IMG/VR virus record: IMGVR_UViG_3300024520_000407
Location: 1-27,608 of that record
Source of the DNA: a virus
Length of the DNA stretch: 27,608 bases
Reading direction: 5' to 3' (one strand)
Shown: positions 1 through 6,429 of the stretch, in pieces
How positions within the stretch are numbered: position 1 is the stretch's first letter
Layout of the letters: the number at the start of each line of letters is the position of its first letter
Translations under genes and position numbers: made by a program
The notes under the pieces: model-generated
Seen by the model: the letters and a program-made list of their open reading frames with translations, nothing else
What the model was told of the DNA's origin: nothing
The model's database searches: none

Positions 1-18
1 GTATGGTGGGGACAATAA
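1..18 (+). CDS. 3' end of a gene cut by the left edge (possibly the major capsid gene)
   Basis: Read from base 1 the window gives five codons (VWWGQ) and a TAA stop at 16-18, then 27 A-rich bases before the next ATG. Nothing in five residues identifies a family. The inference that this is the end of the major capsid gene rests on context: the capsid gene at the right edge is cut at a codon boundary, its frame would continue as this frame, and the gene that follows here is a virion structural gene. The other two frames also stop within 36 bases, so the frame choice is uncertain. Confidence 0.3.
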   Translation, partial: VWWGQ

Positions 19-45
19 ATATTAACTGAAAAAAATTAAAAGACA

Positions 46-618
46 ATGGCTTGTAATCTTACAGCTGCGATTGGATTGAACTGTAAAGATACAGTTGGTG
101 GAATCAAGGCAATATATTTTAGTGACTTTCAGGTAGAAGGATATTCAGAAATGACATTTGCTTCTGGTGTGCTAACTGGCATCGGAGTAGCTCAAACTGT
201 TTACAGATATGATGTGCAGCCGAATACAGCTTCACTCACTACAACAGTGACTAATGAACCAGCTGGATCTGCATCATATGATTCAGCTCTGGAGATCACA
301 TTGAATATCTTGAAGCAAACAACATCTGAAGAATTGCAATTGCTAATTCAAACGAGAGTATTTGCTTACATCTTAGATGCGAATGATAATGTGTATTGCA
401 TTGGACTTCAAAATGGATGTACTGTGACTGGTGGAACATTTGTAACTGGAGCAGCCAGAGCAGATATGCAAGGATATACATTAACTGTGACAGCTGGAGA
501 ATCTGAATATCCTCCAACTATAACTCCAACTGATTCTTCAGATATAGATACTTGGCCATTTGATGGTATTAATGCTGGAGCTGGAGCTGCTGACTTTACT
601 GTGACGAATCCAACATAG
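46..618 (+). CDS. Virion structural protein, probable major tail (tube) protein
   Basis: A 190-aa protein without signal peptide or membrane segment, rich in Thr, Ser, Gly, Ala and short beta-strand-like stretches, as expected for a repeated virion subunit. The pattern around residues 118-150 (a Gly-Cys-Thr-Val-Thr-Gly-Gly stretch, then a GxARADMQGYTLT stretch) resembles the C-terminal part of structural proteins that follow the capsid gene in other Bacteroidetes phages and that I take to be tail-tube subunits. That assignment is from remembered family resemblance, not a search. The gene starts behind an A-rich leader with no Shine-Dalgarno site and is followed directly by a strong terminator, as for a highly expressed unit. 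A capsid decoration protein is the main alternative. Of its 18 glycine codons 13 are GGA. Confidence 0.55.
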   Translation: MACNLTAAIGLNCKDTVGGIKAIYFSDFQVEGYSEMTFASGVLTGIGVAQTVYRYDVQPNTASLTTTVTNEPAGSASYDSALEITLNILKQTTSEELQLLIQTRVFAYILDANDNVYCIGLQNGCTVTGGTFVTGAARADMQGYTLTVTAGESEYPPTITPTDSSDIDTWPFDGINAGAGAADFTVTNPT

Positions 619-637
619 AATCTAAAATAACCAACTG

Positions 638-674
638 AAAGAGGGGTGGCGATTCGCTTCTCCTCTTTTTTTTT
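638..674 (+). terminator. Rho-independent terminator after the tail-protein gene
   Basis: AAAGAGG at 638-644 pairs with CCTCTTT at 662-668; the stem continues through G645-T661 and G646-C660, one T-T mismatch, then 648-650 with 656-658 around the loop GATTC. A run of nine T residues (666-674) follows at once. It sits 19 bases after the stop at 618 and 27 bases before the next ATG, so it should separate or attenuate transcription between the tail/capsid genes and the portal genes. Confidence 0.85.
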
Positions 675-701
675 AACTAAAAAAAACATATATTTGAAAA
701 T

Positions 702-1121
702 ATGGTACAACTTACACAAGGAGAAAATATTTTGTATCTTAATATAAGTAATTACAACGATGATCTTGGAGGCATTACACCATCATATAATATCATATTG
801 ACAGATGAATCAACAAATAATTCTAAGACGTTTACACTAGATATTTCTATTGCTGGAGGTGGATGGAATGGAAGAACTTTGAAAGGTCTGGTAACAATAA
901 ATGATACAGTAACTGAAGATGTAGATGAGGCAGAAATATTTTTGAAGCAACCCGAATTTCTGGAGGGATTTTATCAGATGGAAATCCTAGAATATCTTGA
1001 ACATAATTATACAGTCGTCGGAAAAAATTTAGCGCACTTGGAAAGGGTATCTGGAGAAGATGGTTACAATAGATTTGAATCATATAGCGATTCGGTAAAT
1101 TACAAAGCTTATGAAGAATAA
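702..1121 (+). CDS. Putative virion structural protein, beta-rich
   Basis: A 139-aa soluble protein of unknown function. The N-terminal two thirds alternate hydrophobic and polar residues and look beta-stranded (for example ENILYLNISNY near residue 8); the C-terminus from about residue 85 is acidic and aromatic (QPEFLEGFYQMEILEYLE). It lies between the probable tail protein and the portal gene, which it overlaps by 11 bases, so a virion or assembly role (head-tail joining, decoration) is inferred from position only. Its start is 6 bases after a TATATTTG string that could be a promoter box, but there is no matching upstream TTG at a proper distance, so it is more likely just an A+T-rich leader. 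Confidence 0.55.
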   Translation: MVQLTQGENILYLNISNYNDDLGGITPSYNIILTDESTNNSKTFTLDISIAGGGWNGRTLKGLVTINDTVTEDVDEAEIFLKQPEFLEGFYQMEILEYLEHNYTVVGKNLAHLERVSGEDGYNRFESYSDSVNYKAYEE

Positions 1122-2943
1122 TAAAAGCGATTTCTCAGTAATGGGAATGCCAGTGCATGACGTTCCACAATTTGAAGAAGTACAAGGAAAGAATTGGATA
1201 TCATATGGCTCTGATGATTGCTATGGTGACTATCTTGAGAGCTTGTATCTTGGATCTTCAATACATTCAGCAATTGTGAATGGTGTTGGATCTATGATAT
1301 ACGGTAAAGGATTGGATGCGGTTGAAAGAGATGATTCAGATGGTAACAAAGAGCAGTGGTTGAGACTTCAATCTCTTTTGAATAGCAGTGATGATGATTT
1401 GCTCAAGAAATTAGCTATTGATCTGAAGCTATATGGACAATGTTATGTGAATACGATCTGGAATAAAGCAAGAACTTCAGTTGCTCAGATGAAACACTTG
1501 CCAGTGCATACTTTGAGAGCTGGTGTTGCAGATAGTGAAGGCAAGATACATGATTGGTATTACAAAAATTCTTGGGCAAGGTCAAATGATAGAGTAAAAC
1601 CGAATGTATTGAAATCTTTTTCATCTGAAGATCGTACAGCAGCATCCACTGTTCTCCAGATAAAAAGATATGCTCCATCTTTTCATTATTATGGGTTGCC
1701 AGATTACGTTGGATCAACTGGATATATTGAACTGGATCACGAAGTGCAATCTTTCCATTTGAACAACATCAAAAATTCGCTTATGCCAAGTATGATGCTG
1801 AGTTTTTCTAATGGTATTCCAACAGATCAAGAGAGAGCAGATATTGAAAGAAAAGTTTATGAGAAATTCTCTGGAAGCAACAATGCTGGAAAGCTCTTAA
1901 TCACCTTTAATGATGGGCCAGAGACAGCTCCAAAAATTGAGCCAATTGCAAGCAATGGATCTGATGATATGTACACATATTTGAGCACTGAGATCACAAA
2001 CAAAGTGCTTTCTGGTCATAGAGTGACATCACCACTATTATTTGGAGTGAGAGGTGGTGGAAATTCTTGGGGTTCTAATGCTGATGAATTGAATGATTCT
2101 TACAGTTTATTTCACAATACAGTAGTGGAGGAATTTCAAGATATTTTGCTCAAGGGATTAGAAGAAGTGTTTGTTGCAAATGCAATCAATCTTGACTTAT
2201 TCTTTATTCCATCTAAACCAGCTAACTTCATAAATATTGATGATGACACTACGGAGGTTGTAGAGCCACCAAAAGAAGAAATGAGTACTGAGATACCTAA
2301 ACCAGATGAAAGTTGCTTAGATGCTCTTATTTCGCTTGGTGAGGATGCTCCAGAAGGATATGAAGTGATAGATGAGCGTGAAGTGGATTATGATGATGAA
2401 GATAGGCTTGATGGAATGATTCATGGAGTGAATTTAGCTTCAGTTATTCCAGCCACAAGCGATCAATCAAAAGAGCAAGATAATCCACTGTTCAAGATTC
2501 GCTATCAATATGCTCCGTTGAAGATAAATCAGATGGAATATGACAGCAGAGATTTTTGCGTGAAGATGGTTGGAGCTGCAAAGTATTATACAAAGGAAAA
2601 TATCTACAAAGCTGGTAGAACAGCAGTCAATTCTGGTTGGGGGCCAGATGGAGCAAAGAAATACGATATCTGGCTGTACAAAGGAGGTGGATCATGTGCG
2701 CATTATTGGAGCAGATTCACGTTCTTAAAGAAAGATGATTCAAGAATCACTGCAAAGCAAAGACAAGCTATCATAAATGAACTATCTCCTGATGAAAGGA
2801 AAGCAGTAACACCAAAAAAGAATGATCCAAAAGTTGCGAAGCGACCAAGAGATATGGAAAACAGAGGATTCTTACCCTCTAACAAAGCTGCTCAGAATAT
2901 AAAAACTCCAGTGAATTACGTGAAACCAAAAGCAGACAATTAA
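1111..2943 (+). CDS. Portal protein with extra C-terminal domain
   Basis: A 610-aa protein. Residues 1 to about 370 read as a Bacteroidetes-phage portal: an N-terminal WISYGSDDCYGDYLESLY segment, a stem region with HLNNIKNSLMPSMMLSFSNG near residue 215, and GHRVTSPLLFGVRGGG near residue 304. The portal is the dodecameric ring at one capsid vertex through which DNA enters and to which the tail joins. From about 375 to 440 there is an acidic, Pro-rich linker. Residues 480-600 form a second domain: DFCVKMVGAAKYYTKE, an SGWGPDG motif, LYKGGGSCAHYWSRFTF, and a final RPRDMENRGFLPSN. Such a tail occurs on head proteins of other Bacteroidetes phages as far as I recall; its role is unknown. The length is above the usual 400-500 aa for portals. 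The ATG at 1111 overlaps the previous gene by 11 bases; an ATG at 1141 is a possible alternative. Confidence 0.85.
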   Translation: MKNNKSDFSVMGMPVHDVPQFEEVQGKNWISYGSDDCYGDYLESLYLGSSIHSAIVNGVGSMIYGKGLDAVERDDSDGNKEQWLRLQSLLNSSDDDLLKKLAIDLKLYGQCYVNTIWNKARTSVAQMKHLPVHTLRAGVADSEGKIHDWYYKNSWARSNDRVKPNVLKSFSSEDRTAASTVLQIKRYAPSFHYYGLPDYVGSTGYIELDHEVQSFHLNNIKNSLMPSMMLSFSNGIPTDQERADIERKVYEKFSGSNNAGKLLITFNDGPETAPKIEPIASNGSDDMYTYLSTEITNKVLSGHRVTSPLLFGVRGGGNSWGSNADELNDSYSLFHNTVVEEFQDILLKGLEEVFVANAINLDLFFIPSKPANFINIDDDTTEVVEPPKEEMSTEIPKPDESCLDALISLGEDAPEGYEVIDEREVDYDDEDRLDGMIHGVNLASVIPATSDQSKEQDNPLFKIRYQYAPLKINQMEYDSRDFCVKMVGAAKYYTKENIYKAGRTAVNSGWGPDGAKKYDIWLYKGGGSCAHYWSRFTFLKKDDSRITAKQRQAIINELSPDERKAVTPKKNDPKVAKRPRDMENRGFLPSNKAAQNIKTPVNYVKPKADN

Positions 2944-2945
2944 TC

Positions 2946-3527
2946 ATGGCAAGTACAACAATCGTATTGGTATCTCCATCAAGAGTAAAGAGAGATACAT
3001 CACTTGGTGGATCGGTGGATCCAAACGTTCTTTTTCCAGCTATTTTACAAGCTCAAGAAAAATGGATTTTGCCAGTGCTTGGAACAGATCTTTATAACAA
3101 GATAAAAACACTGATTTCTGCTGGAACAATAGATGATGCTGGAAACGAAGTTTACGCAACTTTATTGAATACATACATCATACCATGTTTGGTGCAATTT
3201 AGCTTCATGGAGGTGATACCAGTGTTGAGAGTAAGATTCGTGAATAATGCTGTTGTAGCCATGAATACTGAACAAGGTGGATCAGTATCATATGATGATA
3301 TCAAGCCTCTCATATCAACTGCTAGAGATATTGCATCATGGTATAAAGAAAGATTAATTGACTATCTATGTGCAAATTCCTCAACATATCCAGAATTTAC
3401 AAGCAATACATTTCCAGATGTTTCTCCATCTTCAGCAAACTACACTCAAGGATTAAATGTGGAACAATCTTACAACAAATCAGAAGCAGAAGCATTATTG
3501 AGATTAATTACTGGGCCAAGAGTATGA
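2946..3527 (+). CDS. Head-tail connector protein (DUF6712-like)
   Basis: A 193-aa, mostly helical protein that begins two bases after the portal stop. The segment NVLFPAILQAQEKWILPVLGTDLYNKI (residues 27-53) is typical of the head-completion adaptors that sit below the portal in Bacteroidetes phages, where a short N-terminal segment is followed by helices spanning the neck ring. The C-terminus carries a Ser/Asn-rich tail with aromatic residues. Position directly after the portal supports the role. The family name is from memory; a tail-completion role cannot be excluded. Confidence 0.7.
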   Translation: MASTTIVLVSPSRVKRDTSLGGSVDPNVLFPAILQAQEKWILPVLGTDLYNKIKTLISAGTIDDAGNEVYATLLNTYIIPCLVQFSFMEVIPVLRVRFVNNAVVAMNTEQGGSVSYDDIKPLISTARDIASWYKERLIDYLCANSSTYPEFTSNTFPDVSPSSANYTQGLNVEQSYNKSEAEALLRLITGPRV

Positions 3528-3584
3528 AACCTAATAAGCGCACCAGAGCTAATATCAAAAAATTAAAGAAATATATCAAGAAAC

Positions 3585-4148
3585 ATGGCAACAAAAAAAG
3601 TAACACAACTGACAGCAGCCACAAGTGCTGCGGATTCAGATCTGGTGATGATTGTCGATGTAGATGATACAACTATGTCTCCGGATGGTACGAATAAGCA
3701 GATTACCAAAGCAAATTTATTTACCGGGGTTGGTGGTGGCATCGTGGAATCTGTTAAGATATCACTCGACAATGCCGATATTTTAGCACTACACACTACA
3801 CCCATTCTATTAAAGGCAGCCGAAGCCACAAAAATAATAGTGCCAGTTTCAATGATTGCGGTTTCAACGTATGCGTCAGGTACGGAGTCTTCATCAAATA
3901 GTTTATATATTGGATGGGATGCATCGTCAGCAGGAACAAGTGATTATTGGGCGTATGCAAGACAGTGGATGAATACAATAGCTAGCGGAACACGCACCTT
4001 TGTAACTGGAGGTCAAGCGAACTCAGGTTCTTCAAATGCATTTGAGTTCGATTTGGTAAATAAAGATTTTGAGATTTGGGCAAATGCTGCTTTTAACGGA
4101 GGGTGGAGTTTGGACGTTTATTTTTCATATTATATGCAAGACGAATGA
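3585..4148 (+). CDS. Fibre / appendage protein
   Basis: A 187-aa protein. Residues 3-45 (KVTQLTAATSAADSDLVMIV, then VDDTTMSPDGTNKQITKANLF) match the short N-terminal anchor found on many head and tail fibres, where it docks the appendage to the virion. The rest is Ser, Thr, Gly, Ala and aromatic-rich, with regular beta-like spacing and no coiled coil, fitting a small trimeric fibre head or host-recognition tip. It lies after the neck gene and before the holin-like genes. Its start has an A-rich leader (AAGAAAC). It may be the receptor-binding protein, but no binding motif can be read directly. Confidence 0.6.
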   Translation: MATKKVTQLTAATSAADSDLVMIVDVDDTTMSPDGTNKQITKANLFTGVGGGIVESVKISLDNADILALHTTPILLKAAEATKIIVPVSMIAVSTYASGTESSSNSLYIGWDASSAGTSDYWAYARQWMNTIASGTRTFVTGGQANSGSSNAFEFDLVNKDFEIWANAAFNGGWSLDVYFSYYMQDE

Positions 4149-4351
4149 TGAGTGAAATAATAGTTGTTGCAGTTTCATGCTTTGTGGGAATACTTGGAAC
4201 TTGGATCAAAATGACAAATGATGTCACTGGAATAAAGGCGCGATTATATTCACTGGAGAAACAAGAAGGAGAAGTGAAATCATTACTCAAAGAATTATGT
4301 GTTGGTATGCAAGAAATTAAAATATTATTAGCAGAAAAAGGAATTAAATAA
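4148..4351 (+). CDS. Small membrane-anchored coiled-coil protein
   Basis: A 67-aa protein. The first 20 residues (EIIVVAVSCFVGILGTWI) form one transmembrane segment; residues 25-67 are charged and have heptad-like hydrophobic spacing (LYSLEKQEGEVKSLLKEL), so the protein should expose a coiled coil on one side of the inner membrane. Two adjacent ATGs (4145 and 4148) overlap the stop of the previous gene. It is the first of three tiny membrane genes before the phosphoesterase. A role in lysis (holin, antiholin or spanin-like) is inferred from size, topology and place. Confidence 0.6.
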   Translation: MSEIIVVAVSCFVGILGTWIKMTNDVTGIKARLYSLEKQEGEVKSLLKELCVGMQEIKILLAEKGIK

Positions 4352-4362
4352 ATATATATATT

Positions 4363-4527
4363 ATGACAGATTTTATTATTGAAAACTGGGCAGAGCTTCT
4401 TCTTGGAATTTTAGCTTTCTCCAAAATTATCGTCAATTTGACGCCCACAGAAAAAGACAATCAAATCTTTGGATATCTGGATATACTGATAACAGCTATC
4501 ACTGGGGATCGTAGAAAGAAGAAGTGA
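4363..4527 (+). CDS. Tiny hydrophobic protein, possible lysis-cassette member
   Basis: A 54-aa reading frame. Residues 7-27 (ENWAELLLGILAFSKIIVNL) form one hydrophobic helix, followed by a polar turn, a second shorter hydrophobic stretch (YLDILITAITG) and a basic C-terminus ending RRKKK, which would place that end in the cytoplasm. This is a common holin-like or holin-regulator layout. It starts 11 bases after the previous gene and its last bases overlap the GTG start of the next gene (GTGA). No sequence family is recognised. Confidence 0.6.
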   Translation: MTDFIIENWAELLLGILAFSKIIVNLTPTEKDNQIFGYLDILITAITGDRRKKK

Positions 4528-4745
4528 ACAATGCACTTCTGAAATTGCTATCTAATTTCGATCTATCTCAGATCTTCAAAACAAAAGGAGATTTAAGGAG
4601 ATGGAGTGCAAAACGCTCACTGGGTGGATTGATTTGTATAACAGCTTGTATTCACATAACAGAAAACGAACTAACATGGCAAGGAGTAGCACTTGCCTTT
4701 GTTGGTGTTCTTCCATTGTGCTTATCATTCTATGAAAAAAACTGA
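4524..4745 (+). CDS. Holin-like small membrane protein
   Basis: A 73-aa protein starting with GTG in a GTGA overlap with the preceding gene. The N-terminal 30 residues are amphipathic and basic (KTKGDLRRWSAKRSLGG), followed by two hydrophobic segments at about 34-46 (LICITACIHI) and 52-69 (GVALAFVGVLPLCLSF) and a short polar end. Size and two transmembrane segments match class II-type holins, which permeabilise the inner membrane at lysis. No endolysin lies beside it, so the call is by topology and neighbourhood only. Confidence 0.55.
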   Translation: MNNALLKLLSNFDLSQIFKTKGDLRRWSAKRSLGGLICITACIHITENELTWQGVALAFVGVLPLCLSFYEKN

Positions 4746-4814
4746 ATACTGGACTTCAAATCAGACTACTCACGATGGATTCATTTCAGCGGTTATATTC
4801 ACTTATATTCCTAA

Positions 4815-5513
4815 ATGCGACCGAGATTAAACGGAAACATATTAGAGGCATATAGAAGGCTTGTAAAGTCTGAGAGACGAATCTTAATTATAGGTGACGT
4901 ACATGAGCCATATTGCAAAAAAGGATACAGAGAATTTTGCCAGAAAACGTATATTGAGAATAATTGCAATCAAGTTATCTTCATAGGTGACTTGGCAGAT
5001 CATCAATATGCCTCGTTTCATGATTCAAATCCTGATCTATCTGGAGGGAAAGATGAACTTGAATATGCCATTGCTGAAATCCACAAATGGCGTGATGCTT
5101 TTCCAGTTGCAGATGTAATCATAGGCAACCATGATAGGATCATTGCCAGAAAGCTGTTCAAAGCTGGAGTACCATCACAATGGCTCAAATCATACAATGA
5201 AGTTCTTGGAACAAATTGGAACTGGACAGAGCGCATTGTGTACGATGGAGTGCAATACATACATGGTGAAGGAGGTACTGCATCAACAAAGGCAAAGAAT
5301 GACATGATGAGCACTGTTCAAGGCCATATTCACACTCAATGTTATGTGCAATGGTTCTCAGGTCAGAAAAGGATAATGGCCATGCAGACTGGATCTGGAG
5401 TTGATCGTGATAGTCTTGGGATGTCCTATGCTAAGGCATTCAAATTCCAACAATTAGCTTGTGGAGTAGTTATTGGAGGTCACACAGCATTCAATGTAAT
5501 GATGCCGCTGTAA
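4815..5513 (+). CDS. Calcineurin-like metallophosphoesterase
   Basis: A 232-aa protein carrying the metal-binding signature of calcineurin-like phosphoesterases in order: GDVH (residues 27-30), GDLADH (58-63), GNHD (104-107), an HGEGG motif near 150 and GHIHTQ near 171. These His, Asp and Asn residues bind two metal ions that cleave phosphate esters. The substrate is unknown; phage relatives include 2',3'-cyclic phosphodiesterases, ligase-associated and Mre11-like nucleases, and nothing here chooses between them. The protein lacks a signal peptide, so it should act in the cytoplasm. It is the last gene before the non-coding region with the terminator at 5628, so it is probably transcribed with the late genes or holins. 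Confidence 0.9.
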   Translation: MRPRLNGNILEAYRRLVKSERRILIIGDVHEPYCKKGYREFCQKTYIENNCNQVIFIGDLADHQYASFHDSNPDLSGGKDELEYAIAEIHKWRDAFPVADVIIGNHDRIIARKLFKAGVPSQWLKSYNEVLGTNWNWTERIVYDGVQYIHGEGGTASTKAKNDMMSTVQGHIHTQCYVQWFSGQKRIMAMQTGSGVDRDSLGMSYAKAFKFQQLACGVVIGGHTAFNVMMPL

Positions 5514-5519
5514 CAGAAA

Positions 5520-5605
5520 GAGAGCCACATAATATAAGGCGATATATTGTGCAGCTCTCCAACTAAACAGATGACAAAGCAGAATGGGATACCCTGAAAT
5601 CTGCT
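5520..5605 (+). ncRNA. Structured non-coding region, candidate small RNA or 3' UTR
   Basis: Two hairpins lie between the phosphoesterase stop and the terminator. Hairpin 1: GAGAGC (5520-5525) with GCTCTC (5554-5559), CACA (5526-5529) with TGTG (5548-5551), TATA (5533-5536) with TATA (5543-5546), loop AGGCGA. Hairpin 2: AGCAGA (5578-5583) with TCTGCT (5600-5605), enclosing GGG-ATA-CCC (5586-5594). Neither is followed by a T run, so neither is a terminator by itself. With the terminator at 5628-5653 they would form a 3' UTR or a processed RNA of roughly 135 nt. No known RNA family is recognised. Confidence 0.4.
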
Positions 5606-5627
5606 CAAATATAGCATAAATTTAATT

Positions 5628-5653
5628 AATCCACTAAATGTGGGTTTTTTTTT
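5628..5653 (+). terminator. Rho-independent terminator ending the late block
   Basis: AATCCAC (5628-5634) pairs with GTGGGTT (5640-5646), with one T-G wobble, around the loop TAAAT, and the 3' arm runs into nine T residues (5645-5653). It lies 115 bases after the phosphoesterase gene and about 60 bases before the promoter of the next block, so it closes the late transcription unit. Confidence 0.8.
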
Positions 5654-5714
5654 GCTCTGTATTCTCCAGTAAACACTAAGAAATCAAAGAAATATTAAAG
5701 AAAATCATAATTAA

Positions 5715-5747
5715 TTGTTAAAGTATAGAGATTATCATGTATATTTG
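5715..5747 (+). promoter_or_regulatory. Bacteroidetes-type promoter for the early gene block
   Basis: TTG at 5715-5717 and TATATTTG at 5740-5747 are separated by 22 bases. This fits the published Bacteroidetes/Flavobacterium consensus of TTG(-33) and TAnnTTTG(-7) with a 17-23 base spacer. Transcription would begin near 5751-5754, leaving a leader of under 20 bases before the ATG at 5771. It lies directly downstream of a terminator and upstream of an uninterrupted run of same-strand genes, so it is the probable main early promoter and the best host clue in the window. Confidence 0.7.
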
Positions 5748-5770
5748 TATATAATTAATAAATAAAAAAG

Positions 5771-5926
5771 ATGAAATTTTCAAAAAAACAACTTCAAGTG
5801 ATAGCATACTCAATCTCACTTCTTGAAAGTGATGGAGATAATGAGTTATCAGCAAGTACAAATGTAGATATGCAGCAGATACTTGGAAAATTACAAGAGG
5901 TCGGAATTTGGGGAAACGTAGAATAA
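5771..5926 (+). CDS. Small early protein, unknown function
   Basis: A 51-aa protein, the first gene behind the promoter at 5715-5747, starting after a run of A residues. It has a basic N-terminus (MKFSKKQ), a hydrophobic helix (VIAYSISLLE, about residues 10-19) and an acidic, Asp/Glu/Asn-rich middle, then a short amphipathic segment ending GIWGNVE. The stretch is not long enough to be a clear transmembrane helix. No family is recognised; first early genes often encode host-takeover or anti-defence factors, which is only a positional guess. Confidence 0.6.
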   Translation: MKFSKKQLQVIAYSISLLESDGDNELSASTNVDMQQILGKLQEVGIWGNVE

Positions 5927-5943
5927 TTAATAATCAAATCAAA

Positions 5944-6198
5944 ATGAAAAATTTAGAGCAAAAAATCAAGTCGCTTAGTGAGGGTACAAAGTTTAATATT
6001 CCATTAATTGAATCGCGTGGTAAATTAGAAAGAGTTACAGATAAGGCAATTCAAATTAACTGTGTGAATAATGGAATGGTTTGGATTCCTAAGAGCCAAA
6101 TTTGTGACATAGATGAAACTACTGGAGAAATTCTATTAAGCACTTGGATTGAGCAAAAGATAAACCGACTTGCAAAAACTTCAAGCGGAGCATACTAA
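5944..6198 (+). CDS. Small early protein, unknown function
   Basis: An 84-aa protein, soluble. Residues 1-40 include a basic-acidic helix and then a beta-like segment (KLERVTDKAIQINCVNNGMVWIPKSQI) that looks like a small barrel or KOW/SH3-like fold with a conserved-looking WIPKSQ stretch. The ATG at 5944 is chosen because it has the CAAATCAAAATG leader that recurs at two neighbouring genes; an in-frame ATG at 5908 overlaps the preceding gene by 19 bases and adds 12 residues. Some Bacteroidetes-phage small proteins have a similar WIPKS pattern. Function unknown. Confidence 0.6.
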   Translation: MKNLEQKIKSLSEGTKFNIPLIESRGKLERVTDKAIQINCVNNGMVWIPKSQICDIDETTGEILLSTWIEQKINRLAKTSSGAY

Positions 6199-6216
6199 TC
6201 ATAAAATCAAATCAAC

Positions 6217-6429
6217 ATGAACATTAAAAATATAGCTATTGAAATCATGAACATTGAGCAAATGATTGATGATGAAATAAGCGCAGATGGATCTCCACTC
6301 TCTAATGAAGAATTAGATGCTTTATATTCGGAGCTAAAAAAATTGCACAATCTAAAAAATAAACGTAATCACTTTCAAGATATGGAAGTGGAGATATTTG
6401 ATAATCCTAATTTCAAAATAAAAAAATAA
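6217..6429 (+). CDS. Small acidic coiled-coil early protein
   Basis: A 70-aa protein that is almost entirely helical and charged: an acidic first half (MIDDEISADGSPLSNEELD), then LYSELKKLHNLKNKRNHFQD with heptad-like leucines, and a basic end. It has the shared CAAATCAACATG leader and its stop overlaps the next start (TAATG). Probably a dimeric or protein-binding factor; no family recognised. Confidence 0.6.
   Translation: MNIKNIAIEIMNIEQMIDDEISADGSPLSNEELDALYSELKKLHNLKNKRNHFQDMEVEIFDNPNFKIKK

Noticed and set aside
689-696. TATATTTG as a promoter for the gene at 702
   Set aside because: The box is perfect but has no upstream TTG and would start transcription at the start codon. It follows a T-tract, so chance A+T-rich sequence is a better explanation.
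408-719. Minus-strand open frames opposite the structural genes, such as those within 408-719 and 24530-24910
   Set aside because: They lie opposite recognisable plus-strand proteins, have no domain signal, and follow from codon composition of the plus strand.
3796-3978. Minus-strand frame opposite the fibre gene
   Set aside because: Covered by a well-supported gene on the other strand, with low-complexity composition and no start context.
4732-4830. A 32-codon frame between the holin-like gene and the phosphoesterase, starting MKKTEYW
   Set aside because: Too short, overlaps both neighbours, and has no domain or composition signal; the ATG at 4815 is sufficient for the phosphoesterase.
5571-5597. 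An 8-codon frame (MTKQNGIP) inside the second hairpin region
   Set aside because: It lies in the structured non-coding region and is shorter than any supported gene; more likely part of the RNA structure.
5606-5760. The A+T-rich stretch as the replication origin
   Set aside because: Only loose TAATTAAT-like repeats, no regular iterons or DnaA boxes seen; the replication initiator gene is 4.4 kb away, so an origin there cannot be supported.
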